DNA of 64,000 nucleotides. Origin: Clostridia bacterium (lineage in GTDB: Bacteria > Bacillota > Clostridia > Christensenellales > CAG-917). Position numbers and translations under genes: made by a program. The stretch covers positions 1-64,000 of the forward strand of contig JAFZVB010000021.1 in NCBI GenBank assembly GCA_017618055.1, in the 5' to 3' direction. The notes beneath the pieces are model-generated. The model made no database searches. It saw only the letters and a program-made list of their open reading frames with translations, and was not told the origin of the DNA. Shown here in pieces: positions 1 to 8,469 of this stretch (positions are counted from its first letter, which is position 1; each line of letters begins with the position of its first letter).

Positions 1-1261
1 CCTTGGTGGTGATGACTTTGATAACGCTCTTTCAAAATATATTGTAGACGAATTCAAAGCACAAGAGGGTATTGACCTTTCACAAGATAAGATGGCAATG
101 CAAAGAATTAAAGAAGCAGCTGAAAATGCTAAGATAGACTTGTCTGGTGTAACAAAGACTTCTATTAACTTACCATTCATTTCAATGAAAGATGGTATGC
201 CAAAGCACATCACAATGGATATTACAAGAGCAAAGTTTGATTCTTTAACAGCAGACTTAGTTCAAAAGACAGTTGGTCCAGTTAACCAAGCAATGTCTGA
301 TGCAGGCTTAAAGTTCAGCGATATCTCTAAAGTTGTATTCGTTGGTGGTTCAACTCGTATCCCAGCAGTCTATGACTGTGTAAAGAAATTAACAGGAAAA
401 GAACCATATACAGGTATTAACCCAGATGAATGCGTAGCAATTGGTGCTGCAATTCAAGCAGGTGTATTAGGTGGTGAAGTTAAGGATATGTTATTACTTG
501 ATGTAACTCCATTGTCCTTAGGTATTGAAACACTTGGTGGTATTTCAACAGTTCTTATTGAAAGAAATACAACAATTCCAACAAGCAAGTCTCAAATATT
601 CTCAACAGCTGCAGATAACCAAACACAAGTAGACATTCACATTCTTCAAGGTGAAAGAAAGTTTGCTAAAGACAACAAGACACTTGGAAGATTTGAACTC
701 TGTGACATTCCACCAGCACCACGTGGTGTACCACAAATCGAAGTTACATTCGATATCGATGCAAATGGTATTGTTTCTGTTAAGGCTATGGATAAGAAGA
801 CAAATAAGTCTCAATCTATAACAATTACAGCATCTTCTAACCTCAGCAAGTCTGATATAGACCAAGCAATTAAGGATGCAGAGAAGTATGCAGAAGAAGA
901 CCAAAAGAGAAAAGACTTAGTAGATAGCAAGAACGGTTGCGAAAACGTAATCCTCGCAATGGAGAAATTCATTGATGAAAACGGAGAGAAGATTTCCGAA
1001 GAAGACAAGACAGCAATGAAAGATGCTATTAAAGATGCTAAGGAAAAACTCGAAAAAGCAGAATCTAAAGACGATGTAGATACAATCGCAAAAGATTTAA
1101 GCAAAGTTACAGACCCAATCATCACAAAGTTCTATCAAGAGAACCCAGATGAAATGAAGAAGGCTGCAGAAGCTGCTGGTATCGATCCAAACAACATGGG
1201 TGGAGCACCAGGAGATGAAGGTCCACAAGATAACGGTGGAGACAACGGTGAGTGGCACTAA
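1..1261 (+). CDS. dnaK: Chaperone protein DnaK (Hsp70), 3' part only
   Basis: ATP-dependent Hsp70 chaperone that folds and rescues cytosolic proteins with DnaJ and GrpE. The gene enters from the left edge, with the first whole codon at base 2, so the first part of the nucleotide-binding domain is missing. Visible are the LGGDDFD motif, the [12 protein letters not shown] phosphate-binding segment, the linker ([16 protein letters not shown]) and the beta-sandwich and helical-lid substrate-binding domain. The tail is Gly/Asp/Asn-rich and ends in NGEWH rather than the acidic EEVD-like tail common in the family. dnaJ follows after a hairpin-containing gap. Identification is secure. Confidence 0.98.
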   Translation, partial: LGGDDFDNALSKYIVDEFKAQEGIDLSQDKMAMQRIKEAAENAKIDLSGVTKTSINLPFISMKDGMPKHITMDITRAKFDSLTADLVQKTVGPVNQAMSDAGLKFSDISKVVFVGGSTRIPAVYDCVKKLTGKEPYTGINPDECVAIGAAIQAGVLGGEVKDMLLLDVTPLSLGIETLGGISTVLIERNTTIPTSKSQIFSTAADNQTQVDIHILQGERKFAKDNKTLGRFELCDIPPAPRGVPQIEVTFDIDANGIVSVKAMDKKTNKSQSITITASSNLSKSDIDQAIKDAEKYAEEDQKRKDLVDSKNGCENVILAMEKFIDENGEKISEEDKTAMKDAIKDAKEKLEKAESKDDVDTIAKDLSKVTDPIITKFYQENPDEMKKAAEAAGIDPNNMGGAPGDEGPQDNGGDNGEWH

Positions 1262-1286
1262 TCTAAAAGATTAAAACTTAAAACTT

Positions 1287-1310
1287 GGCTCGGATGAAAT
1301 ACTCCGGGCC
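1287..1310 (+). other. Intergenic hairpin between dnaK and dnaJ
   Basis: GGCTCGGA (1287-1294) pairs with TCCGGGCC (1303-1310) over 8 bp including one G-T pair, leaving an 8-base loop. No T run follows, so this is not a canonical intrinsic terminator. It may reduce read-through or protect the 3' end of dnaK mRNA, giving more DnaK than DnaJ. The structure is seen; the role is inferred. Confidence 0.55.
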
Positions 1311-1330
1311 TATGCAATAAGAAGAGAATT

Positions 1331-2473
1331 ATGGCAGAACAAGATTTATATAAGATACTAGGCTTAGATAAAAATGCTTCAGATCAAGAGATTAAAACAG
1401 CATATCGTAATCTAGCCAAAAAATACCATCCAGATTTGTACACAAATAAGTCTGATGCAGAAAAGAAGGAAGCCGAGGAGAAATTCAAGGCTATTAACCA
1501 TGCTTATTCTGTACTTTCAGACCCAGAAAAGAAACAAATTTATGACCAATATGGTTCAGAAGATGGTCCTCAATTCGATCCAAACGCAGGATTTGGAGGA
1601 TTCAGTGGTGGATTTGGTATGAATATGGAAGATATTTTCTCATCCATTTTTGATAACTTCGGTGGTGGAAGATCTAGTTCAAGAAGAAATGGACCTGCAG
1701 ATGGCAGAGATATCGAAGTTGAACTTGAAATCACTTTTGAAGAAGCAGCATTTGGTTGTGAAAAGACAATCCGTATAAAGAGAGAAGAAAATTGTCCAGA
1801 TTGTAAAGGAACAGGTGCAAAAGATGGCACTGCATTAAAGACATGTCCAAACTGTAATGGTTCTGGTTATGTTTCTCGTATCCAAAATACAATACTTGGC
1901 CAAATGAGAACTCAAGGTGCATGTCCAAACTGTAGAGGAAAAGGTAAAATCATTACAGAAAATTGTAAGACTTGTAACGGACAAGGAAGAGTACAACAAT
2001 ATAGAGATGTTAAAGTTGTAATTCCAGCTGGTGTAGATAACGGACAACATAAGATTATGCGTGGAGAAGGACATCATGGAATTAATGGTGGAAGCCGTGG
2101 AGACTTACTAGTTTACCTTAAGGTAAAACCACACAAATATTTCAAGAGAAGAAATGCTGACTTAATGGTTGAAATGCCAATTTCTCCAATAGATGCAATA
2201 CTTGGATGTACTCTAACAGTTCCAACACTTAAAGGAGAAACCACAATTAAAGTTCCTGAGGGAACACAAAGTGGAAAGATCCTTACAGTAAAAGGACAAG
2301 GTATTAAGAGATTACAAGGTGTAGGAAGTGGAGACTTGTATGTAAAACTCAATGTTGAAACTCCTGTATCTATAACAAGGGAACAAAAAGACTTATTAAA
2401 TAAACTTAAAGTAAGTTTTGATAAGAAACAGTTCCCACAAAAGAAAAAATTTGACGATTTGACTGGAAAGTAA
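1331..2473 (+). CDS. dnaJ: Chaperone protein DnaJ (Hsp40)
   Basis: Co-chaperone that delivers clients to DnaK and stimulates its ATPase. The 380-residue protein has the full type I layout: J domain (about 1-75) with HPD at 33-35, a Gly/Phe-rich linker (about 82-120), a zinc domain with four CxxCxGxG repeats (CPDCKGTG, CPNCNGSG, CPNCRGKG, CKTCNGQG, about 155-219), and C-terminal substrate-binding domains. The ATG follows AGAAGAG. The stop overlaps the prmA start by one base, so the two are probably translationally coupled. Confidence 0.97.
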   Translation: MAEQDLYKILGLDKNASDQEIKTAYRNLAKKYHPDLYTNKSDAEKKEAEEKFKAINHAYSVLSDPEKKQIYDQYGSEDGPQFDPNAGFGGFSGGFGMNMEDIFSSIFDNFGGGRSSSRRNGPADGRDIEVELEITFEEAAFGCEKTIRIKREENCPDCKGTGAKDGTALKTCPNCNGSGYVSRIQNTILGQMRTQGACPNCRGKGKIITENCKTCNGQGRVQQYRDVKVVIPAGVDNGQHKIMRGEGHHGINGGSRGDLLVYLKVKPHKYFKRRNADLMVEMPISPIDAILGCTLTVPTLKGETTIKVPEGTQSGKILTVKGQGIKRLQGVGSGDLYVKLNVETPVSITREQKDLLNKLKVSFDKKQFPQKKKFDDLTGK

Positions 2474-3387
2474 TGAAGTATACAAAAATTACGGTAGTAA
2501 GCAATAGAAATTCAAGTGAAATTATTGCACAAATAATGTTTGATTTAGGTTCTGACGGGGTCTCAATAGATGATCCCGCAGATTTATATGATCTAGTAGA
2601 AAGTGGTTCACTTTGGGATTATGTTGAAAATAGAGATAGAGTTAACAGAGAAGATGTTGTATTAATATCGATGTTTGATACCATCCCAACCACAAAACTA
2701 GATTCTCTTAAAGAAGAATTAGAAAGAATTAAAGAGTATGGTTTTACATATTCAAATATAATTACATCCGAAATAGATTCTAAAGAATGGGAAAGTGAAT
2801 GGAAGAAGTATTATACTCCAATTTCATTCCCAGGATTTACAATTGTTCCAGTATGGTTAGACTACGAACCAAAGGAAGGAGAAAAGATTATTAAATTAGA
2901 TCCAGGTCTTGCTTTTGGTACAGGTTCTCATGCAACTACTAAACTTTGTTTAGTATATTTTAAGGATTTTACTGGAAAGGATGTTATAGACATTGGTTGT
3001 GGCTCTGGTATTTTAGGAATTACAGCATCTTATTTGGGTGCAAAATCTGTTTATATGTGTGATATAGACCCACAAGCAATACAAGCAACAAATGAAAACG
3101 TTGCACTTAATGATATAGACACAAGCACTATAACAGTTGAAGAAGCAGACTTATTAAAGACAGACAAAAAGGCAGACGCTATTGTTTCCAACATGACAGC
3201 CGAAATCTTAAATAGACTTGCTCCATTCATTATGGACCATCTTAATCCAAATGCGGAGGTTATTATTTCTGGTATTTTGGAAGATAGAATGGATGAGGTT
3301 ATAGAAAATTATACAAAGATAGGCTTAACAGTTGTAGATATACAAGCAATTGGAGAGTGGAGAGGAATTAAACTTCAATGGAAATAA
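2473..3387 (+). CDS. prmA: Ribosomal protein L11 methyltransferase PrmA
   Basis: SAM-dependent enzyme that trimethylates ribosomal protein L11. The N-terminal half is the substrate-recognition region. The motif DPGLAFGTGSHATT (about 143-156) is diagnostic for PrmA, and DIGCGSG (about 173-179) is the SAM-binding loop. SNMTAEIL further on occupies the catalytic-motif position. Length 304 fits the family. It overlaps dnaJ by one base (TAATG) and rsmE by ten. The order dnaJ-prmA-rsmE-mtaB is a common Bacillota arrangement and supports the assignment. Confidence 0.95.
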   Translation: MKYTKITVVSNRNSSEIIAQIMFDLGSDGVSIDDPADLYDLVESGSLWDYVENRDRVNREDVVLISMFDTIPTTKLDSLKEELERIKEYGFTYSNIITSEIDSKEWESEWKKYYTPISFPGFTIVPVWLDYEPKEGEKIIKLDPGLAFGTGSHATTKLCLVYFKDFTGKDVIDIGCGSGILGITASYLGAKSVYMCDIDPQAIQATNENVALNDIDTSTITVEEADLLKTDKKADAIVSNMTAEILNRLAPFIMDHLNPNAEVIISGILEDRMDEVIENYTKIGLTVVDIQAIGEWRGIKLQWK

Positions 3388-4100
3388 AGAGATTTTTTGT
3401 AGATCCTAGCTGTATAAGAGATGGAAAAGTATATGTAGAAGGAAGTACATATAAACATTTAGCATTAGTTTTAAGAGCAAAAATTGGATACAAAGTAATA
3501 ATTTGTGTCAATGATGGCAAAGAACTAAATTGTACAATAGAATCTATTTCCAAAGACAATGCTATATTAAATATAGACTCCGAAGTAATTGCAGATGCAA
3601 GAAAGGTTGGAGTTACACTATATGCAGCACTTTTAAAGAATTCCAAATTAGACTATGTAATACAAAAAGCAGTAGAACTTGGAGTAAAAGATTTTGTTCC
3701 TTTCACATCCAAAAGAACTGTTGAGACAAAGTTTAATATAGAAAGAGCTAGAACAATAGCCCTAGAATCAGCTCAACAATGTGGTTCTTCATTCCTAACT
3801 AATATTCATGAACCTATTTCTTTTGAAGACCTTTTAACAAAGTTAAACAATCATGAGATATCCATATTGGCATATGAAGATGAAAATAAGGTCACCATTT
3901 CCTCTGTATTAAAAGAAGAGACGGATATTGCATTAGTTGTTGGCCCAGAAGGTGGATTTGAACCTGAGGAAGTTGAGAGCGTTAAAAAGATAGGTGCAAG
4001 GGTAGTTACACTTGGAAAGAGAATATTAAGAGCAGATACGGCAAGTATTGTATTTTCTGCATTAGTTTTAAATGCACGTGGTGAATTAGACTATGATTAA
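3378..4100 (+). CDS. rsmE: 16S rRNA (uracil-1498-N3)-methyltransferase RsmE
   Basis: SPOUT-class methyltransferase that methylates U1498 of 16S rRNA in the 30S subunit. The 240 residues start with a PUA-like domain (KRFFVDPSCIRDGKVYV), followed by the SPOUT fold with the typical VVGPEGGFEPEEVE and LGKRILRADTA segments, which form the knotted SAM pocket. The start lies inside the end of prmA and the end overlaps mtaB by eight bases, so prmA, rsmE and mtaB are translated from one message. Confidence 0.94.
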   Translation: MEIKRFFVDPSCIRDGKVYVEGSTYKHLALVLRAKIGYKVIICVNDGKELNCTIESISKDNAILNIDSEVIADARKVGVTLYAALLKNSKLDYVIQKAVELGVKDFVPFTSKRTVETKFNIERARTIALESAQQCGSSFLTNIHEPISFEDLLTKLNNHEISILAYEDENKVTISSVLKEETDIALVVGPEGGFEPEEVESVKKIGARVVTLGKRILRADTASIVFSALVLNARGELDYD

Positions 4101-5349
4101 GAAAGTTTGTGTATTATCTCTTGGTTGTAAGGTAAACCAATATGATTCTGAAGGAATAATGGCTCGTCTTAAAGATGAAGGTTATGAAGTATCAGATGAA
4201 CTTGGATATGCAGACATTTATGTAATAAATACCTGTGCTGTTACAAACGAGGCTGAACACAAATCAAGACAAATGATTACACGTGTTAAAAAATACAATC
4301 CAGATGCTAAGATTTATATATGTGGATGCTCATCTCAAAACAATCCAAAACCATTTGAAAAAGAAAATGTTGAGGTAATTATTGGAACTTATGGTAAGAG
4401 TTCTATTCTTGTAGACAAAATATTAAATTATTCACAAAACGATATTCTAACCACTTGTTTTGATATTCCAAGAGAGTATGAGAACACTCCAGATGCACTT
4501 TCTTTAATGACAAGACATTACATAAAAGTACAAGATGGTTGTGATAATTATTGCTCATATTGTTTAATTCCATATGTTAGAGGACATATTAGATCCAAAG
4601 CACTTCAAGACGTTGTTAAAGAGTGTGAACAAAATGCCAAGAATACAAATGAGATTATAATAATTGGTATTAATCTTTCTGCATATGGAAAAGACTTCGG
4701 GTCATCCTTAAAAGACCTAGTTATATCTTTAAAAGATATAGATGCTAGAATTAGACTTGGATCTTTAGAGGTTAATGTTATAGACAGAGAGTTTTTAGAA
4801 GCAACAAAGCAATTAAAGAAATTCTGTCCTCATTTCCATTTATCTCTACAAAGTGGGGATGATACAACTTTAAAGAGAATGAATAGGCATTACACATCTA
4901 AAGAATATTTAGAAAAAGTTGAGTTAATAAGAGAGTATTATCCAAATGCAGCAATAACCACAGATATTATTGTTGGATTCCCAGAAGAGACAGACGAGCA
5001 GTTTATGAACTCACTTAATTTTGCAAAGAAAGTTGAGTTTGCAGACATCCATGTTTTCTCATATTCAAAAAGAGACGGAACCGTTGCTGCAAAGATGAAA
5101 CAAGTTAACGGAGAAATTAAAGAAGAAAGACAAAAAAAGTTATCTTTAGTTAAAGAAGAATTAAGAAATGCTTATTTTAATAAGCAAATTGGATTAGAAT
5201 TAGAATATATCCCAGAGACATTAGAAGATGGATACTGGGTTGGACATACAGACAATTATGTAAAAGTATATTGCAAAAATGGTACAAAAGGGGATATAGT
5301 AAAAGTCAAGGTTAAATCTTTATACAAAGATGGAGTCCTTGCTGAATAA
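4093..5349 (+). CDS. mtaB: tRNA t6A37 methylthiotransferase MtaB
   Basis: Radical-SAM enzyme that converts t6A to ms2t6A at position 37 of tRNAs reading ANN codons. The 418-residue protein has an N-terminal UPF0004 domain with cluster cysteines (LGCKVNQYDSE, NTCAVT, CGCSSQ), the radical-SAM motif CDNYCSYC, and a C-terminal TRAM-like domain. The LGCKVNQ signature separates MtaB from MiaB and RimO. It overlaps rsmE by eight bases and a HIT gene follows after 23 bases. Confidence 0.94.
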   Translation: MIKKVCVLSLGCKVNQYDSEGIMARLKDEGYEVSDELGYADIYVINTCAVTNEAEHKSRQMITRVKKYNPDAKIYICGCSSQNNPKPFEKENVEVIIGTYGKSSILVDKILNYSQNDILTTCFDIPREYENTPDALSLMTRHYIKVQDGCDNYCSYCLIPYVRGHIRSKALQDVVKECEQNAKNTNEIIIIGINLSAYGKDFGSSLKDLVISLKDIDARIRLGSLEVNVIDREFLEATKQLKKFCPHFHLSLQSGDDTTLKRMNRHYTSKEYLEKVELIREYYPNAAITTDIIVGFPEETDEQFMNSLNFAKKVEFADIHVFSYSKRDGTVAAKMKQVNGEIKEERQKKLSLVKEELRNAYFNKQIGLELEYIPETLEDGYWVGHTDNYVKVYCKNGTKGDIVKVKVKSLYKDGVLAE

Positions 5350-5372
5350 ATTAAAATTAAAGGAGATAAATT

Positions 5373-5714
5373 ATGGAAGATTGCATTTTTTGTAAGATTA
5401 TTAAAGGTGAAATACCATCAACAAAGGTATATGAAGATGAAGATATGGTAATTATCAAGGACATTGCTCCACAAGCACCTATACATCTTTTATTATTACC
5501 AAAGCAACACTTTGCAAACATTATCGAGATGACAGACGAACAAGCTGTTTTAGTTGCAAGATGTATTAAGAAATTATCCACAATGACACATGAACTTGGA
5601 TTAGATGGAGGATTTAGACTCATATCTAATAAAGGTAAAGATGCATGTCAAAGTGTAGAGCATTTACACATCCATATTCTTGGTGGTGCACAATTAGCAG
5701 ACAAAATGGGTTAA
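5373..5714 (+). CDS. HIT family nucleotide-binding protein (HinT-like)
   Basis: Small histidine-triad protein of 113 residues. The triad HLHIH at 97-101, followed by ILGGAQL, is the nucleotide-phosphate-binding and catalytic element. N-terminal CIFC (4-7) resembles the zinc-site cysteines of many bacterial HinT proteins. Family members hydrolyse AMP-lysine, adenosine phosphoramidates or related nucleotides; the physiological substrate here is unknown. It follows mtaB with a good Shine-Dalgarno (AAAGGAGAT) and ends the prmA-rsmE-mtaB run. Confidence 0.92.
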   Translation: MEDCIFCKIIKGEIPSTKVYEDEDMVIIKDIAPQAPIHLLLLPKQHFANIIEMTDEQAVLVARCIKKLSTMTHELGLDGGFRLISNKGKDACQSVEHLHIHILGGAQLADKMG

Positions 5715-5730
5715 TTTTATATAATAGTGT

Positions 5731-5759
5731 TTGACTATTTATATAATTTAGTATAATAT
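5731..5759 (+). promoter_or_regulatory. Sigma-A-type promoter of rpsU
   Basis: TTGACT at 5731-5736, then TAATAT at 5754-5759 with 17 bases between. An overlapping TATAAT at 5752-5757 would give 15. A consensus AGGAGGTG ribosome site follows at 5781-5788. Confidence 0.7.
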
Positions 5760-5795
5760 TTGTACACGAAATATGTTCCGAGGAGGTGAATTAAG

Positions 5796-5978
5796 ATGTC
5801 AACAGTAGATGTTAAAGAAGGCGAATCATTAGATAACGCAATTAGACGTTTCAAGAGAAAGTGTGCTCGTGATGGCATCATCGGTGACCTCCGTAAAAAG
5901 GAAGCATATGAAAAGCCAAGCGTAAAGCGTAAGAAGAAAGCTGAAGCAGCTAGAAAGAGAGCTTATAAAGCACAATAA
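5796..5978 (+). CDS. rpsU: 30S ribosomal protein S21
   Basis: Small basic protein (60 residues) of the 30S platform, involved in initiation. It has the usual pattern: a short acidic start ([18 protein letters not shown]), then a Lys/Arg-rich helix ([14 protein letters not shown]). It has its own promoter and a near-perfect Shine-Dalgarno, as expected for a highly expressed gene, and an intrinsic terminator directly follows, so it is probably monocistronic. Confidence 0.96.
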   Translation: MSTVDVKEGESLDNAIRRFKRKCARDGIIGDLRKKEAYEKPSVKRKKKAEAARKRAYKAQ

Positions 5979-5983
5979 CACAA

Positions 5984-6014
5984 AATGCCATGTTGAAATA
6001 TACATGGCTTTTTT
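5984..6014 (+). terminator. Intrinsic terminator after rpsU
   Basis: GCCATGT (5987-5993) pairs with ACATGGC (6002-6008), 7 bp, and is followed by six T. It separates rpsU from tRNA-Val. Confidence 0.88.
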
Positions 6015-6022
6015 CAATCCTT

Positions 6023-6099
6023 GGGGGTATAGCTCAGTCGGTTAGAGCGCATGTTTCACATACATGAGGTCATTGGTTCAATCCCAATTATCCCCACCA
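6023..6099 (+). tRNA. tRNA-Val (anticodon CAC)
   Basis: A complete 77-base cloverleaf. Acceptor GGGGGTA/TATCCCC has one G-T pair; D stem is GCTC/GAGC; anticodon stem CATGT/ACATG carries loop TTCACAT with CAC at 6057-6059; the T arm is ATTGG-TTCAATC-CCAAT; CCA is encoded. It reads GUG. It begins eight bases after the rpsU terminator and stands alone. Confidence 0.96.
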
Positions 6100-6114
6100 T
6101 TTAATTTTCATATA

Positions 6115-6145
6115 TTGACAATCGCACTTATTATATTATTATAAT
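6115..6145 (+). promoter_or_regulatory. Promoter of the 6152 lipoprotein, predicted leaderless
   Basis: TTGACA at 6115-6120, with TATTAT at 6137-6142 (16-base spacer) or TATAAT at 6140-6145 (19-base spacer). Only 6 to 9 bases separate the -10 box from the ATG at 6152, so transcription should begin at or just before the start codon. No Shine-Dalgarno is present in between. Confidence 0.65.
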
Positions 6146-6151
6146 AATAGT

Positions 6152-6736
6152 ATGAAAAACCTTGTGTTCTCTTTGATAATTATTATTCTATGCTTTTGTT
6201 TAGTTGGATGTTCTGGAAATAATAAAGAACAGCCAGAACAAATAGTTATTGATGAGTCTATGTCATTAGATGAAGCATTAAATTCAATGAAAAATACATC
6301 AAGTTTTATTTGCGATGAATATATGACCGATGAGGGCACAACATATTTGGAAAGACGATATCGTTATGAGATAAATAAAGAATCATGCGAAGTATATAAT
6401 TCAGATGGAATGCTTATTTCTTATATTGCATCTATATATGAAGATGGCAAACTATATCATATATCAAAGGATTATATACATGGTGGCAAATCATGTGAAT
6501 ATTCTTTAGAGGATTACCATCAAAACAACATTTTATATGGGATAAATAATATTGAACATATTATGAGTATATGGGGAACTCCAGATAAATATGTGATTTC
6601 CACCAACCAGTTCTCATGTGAAAAACCAGCAATAAGGAAAATGATAGTATATAATTTCAATAAAACATCAATTGCATTAGATCCTGAATTTGTTTTATAT
6701 AGATATATTGCCACAAAAGCAAACCCAATTGTTTGA
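6152..6736 (+). CDS. Putative lipoprotein of unknown function
   Basis: A 194-residue protein with a short basic start, a hydrophobic stretch (about 5-18) and the lipobox LVGC near residue 20, then an Asn/Glu/Gln-rich linker. This predicts export and lipid anchoring on the outer face of the membrane. The rest is an acidic, Tyr-rich globular segment with no motif I recognise. The ATG has no Shine-Dalgarno but lies 6 bases after a TATAAT, suggesting a leaderless message. Function unknown. Confidence 0.8.
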   Translation: MKNLVFSLIIIILCFCLVGCSGNNKEQPEQIVIDESMSLDEALNSMKNTSSFICDEYMTDEGTTYLERRYRYEINKESCEVYNSDGMLISYIASIYEDGKLYHISKDYIHGGKSCEYSLEDYHQNNILYGINNIEHIMSIWGTPDKYVISTNQFSCEKPAIRKMIVYNFNKTSIALDPEFVLYRYIATKANPIV

Positions 6737-6763
6737 TGATAAATAATTAACATCAATCATAAA

Positions 6764-6830
6764 TTTACACATATTCTATTGCTTCCATTGTGTAAAATTA
6801 CACATTTCAAACGTAAACTGATGTGTAAAA
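6764..6830. promoter_or_regulatory. Cluster of TGTGTAA half-sites (candidate operator)
   Basis: TTTACACAT at 6764-6772, a palindrome TGTGTAA-AA-TTACACA at 6789-6804 (7-bp arms, 2-base centre) and ATGTGTAAAA at 6821-6830. All lie upstream of a TATAAT at 6889-6894 that precedes the 6912 gene. This looks like a repeated recognition site for a dimeric regulator. The regulator is unknown; the symmetry is directly visible. Confidence 0.5.
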
Positions 6831-6911
6831 ATAAACATTTATATGTTATATGTGCATTTTTTTGTTTCCTAAAACAAAAAATATGATATATAATAAGTGC
6901 AGAGGTGTACT

Positions 6912-7427
6912 ATGAAAAAGAAACTTTTTATATTGCTTATCGCATTAGCATTAATAGTTAGTTGTGCTTTAGCTTGCACAGCTTGTAATAAAGTTGCACC
7001 AGGAGCATGGGTAACATTAAAGAATGAAGGTTATACAATCTATACATCTCATGCATATCCATCTGGTGGCTATCAAATTATATTCTATGAGAATGAAGCT
7101 GATGCAGAGGGAGATACTCACGTAACTAATGCTGCAATTTGTATTAATTTCTATCCTGGAATATTAGGAGCAGATACAAGAGGAGATATTAGAACTACTA
7201 TAGTAGATATCGGTAAAAAGTATTGCGAAATGCATGTTTATGTCTATAAAGACAAAGCAACTTATTCAGCATCAAAGAAATTCTATCTTAATGGTGTAGA
7301 GTTAGTACCTTCAAATACTTATGATTGTGAATATTTCATTTCCTGGACATATGAAAACTTCAGTCCTAAGAGAGGAAACCCAGGCGGACATTTAAACGAT
7401 ATCATTAACGAAATTGAATATAAATAA
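6912..7427 (+). CDS. Putative lipoprotein of unknown function
   Basis: A 171-residue exported protein. The start at 6912 is chosen over an in-frame ATG 15 bases upstream because AGAGGTG sits just before it, and MKKKLFILLIALALIV then forms a proper signal sequence. A Cys-rich stretch (SCALACTACN) provides the lipobox, with ALAC or CTAC as possible cleavage contexts. The mature part has no recognised domain. A -10 box TATAAT lies at 6889-6894 and an operator-like cluster lies further upstream. A gene for a tail-anchored protein follows after 14 bases, so the two are probably co-transcribed. Confidence 0.8.
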   Translation: MKKKLFILLIALALIVSCALACTACNKVAPGAWVTLKNEGYTIYTSHAYPSGGYQIIFYENEADAEGDTHVTNAAICINFYPGILGADTRGDIRTTIVDIGKKYCEMHVYVYKDKATYSASKKFYLNGVELVPSNTYDCEYFISWTYENFSPKRGNPGGHLNDIINEIEYK

Positions 7428-7441
7428 AAAGGATATAGAAT

Positions 7442-8467
7442 ATGGCAACAATTAGTAGTATTATACCTGAAATACATCAACCAAAAAATGGTCTTCTTCC
7501 TATAAACATTTTTGATAGAAATAAGCTTAATGATCCTAATACATTAAACAAAGTTCCTCAAAAAATGGAGAAGACTATTTATAATACTGTTAATTGTTTA
7601 GTTAGATATTTCTTAAAGAGAGATGCAGTTTCTGCATTTGAACCATGTTTCTTAGGTGCTTCTTTCATTAGAGAAGAACATAAGGCACAGATGATTGCTA
7701 AAAAAGTTACAGGTTTGGATGATACTTCTATTATCGCCTGTGTACATTTGGCATCCTATGAAGAATGTCTTAAATCTGTTTCTGAATATAGATACATAGA
7801 AGATAAGGAAATAAGTGCAGAAATTATTAAAAATATCAAGGTATTATTCAATAGAATAATGTCTTTCATGTCTAGATATGGTTCAAAGATTATATATAAC
7901 CATACTTTAGAGGGTGGATATTCAGATACAATAGATACGGGTGTTGTTCCATTTGTAACTAGTGAAAGTTTATTAATGTTATCTTTCAATGAAGTAGAAC
8001 CAACACCAGAAGAAACTCTTGAAATGCTTATATATTTTGTAATGGGTAGACATTCTATTTATCCAACTTTAAAAGAAATAAAATATGTATCTTTCTTTAA
8101 CCCAATTACAAATACATTCTATAGATGTAGTGCTGCTTTAATTAGTGGTACAGCAATGACTTTAGTTGAAGAAAAAGTCTTAAAGTATAATGAAAATCAT
8201 TATAATGTTGAAAGCAATAAAAAAGTAGACGAATTCTTATCTATAAAAGATGCTATAGAATATCTCGGAATAGATGAAGCAAAATTTGATAAAATAGTGA
8301 AGTCCAAACAACTCATTATAGATAAGGAAGAAAATAAAGTATCCGTAAAGAATCTTAATGAATATGTTCAAAATAAGAGGATGACAAACAAACTAGTATG
8401 GATACTTTCTTTGACATCCATACTAGCTATTGTAATTTTAGTAGTTATTTTGTTAACTGTTAAATAA
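7442..8467 (+). CDS. Unrecognised protein with C-terminal membrane anchor
   Basis: I do not recognise this 341-residue protein. It has no signal peptide and starts with a soluble region rich in Ile, Asn and Glu. Residues about 265-310 (SIKDAIEYLGIDEAKFDKIV to VKNLNEYVQ) resemble a small excisionase or MerR-like helix-turn-helix that may bind DNA. It ends with one strongly hydrophobic helix (about 318-340), predicting a tail-anchored cytoplasmic protein. A Shine-Dalgarno (AAAGGATAT) precedes the ATG. It lies 14 bases after a lipoprotein gene, which suggests a shared envelope-linked role, but this is inference. Confidence 0.7.
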   Translation: MATISSIIPEIHQPKNGLLPINIFDRNKLNDPNTLNKVPQKMEKTIYNTVNCLVRYFLKRDAVSAFEPCFLGASFIREEHKAQMIAKKVTGLDDTSIIACVHLASYEECLKSVSEYRYIEDKEISAEIIKNIKVLFNRIMSFMSRYGSKIIYNHTLEGGYSDTIDTGVVPFVTSESLLMLSFNEVEPTPEETLEMLIYFVMGRHSIYPTLKEIKYVSFFNPITNTFYRCSAALISGTAMTLVEEKVLKYNENHYNVESNKKVDEFLSIKDAIEYLGIDEAKFDKIVKSKQLIIDKEENKVSVKNLNEYVQNKRMTNKLVWILSLTSILAIVILVVILLTVK

Positions 8468-8469
8468 AT

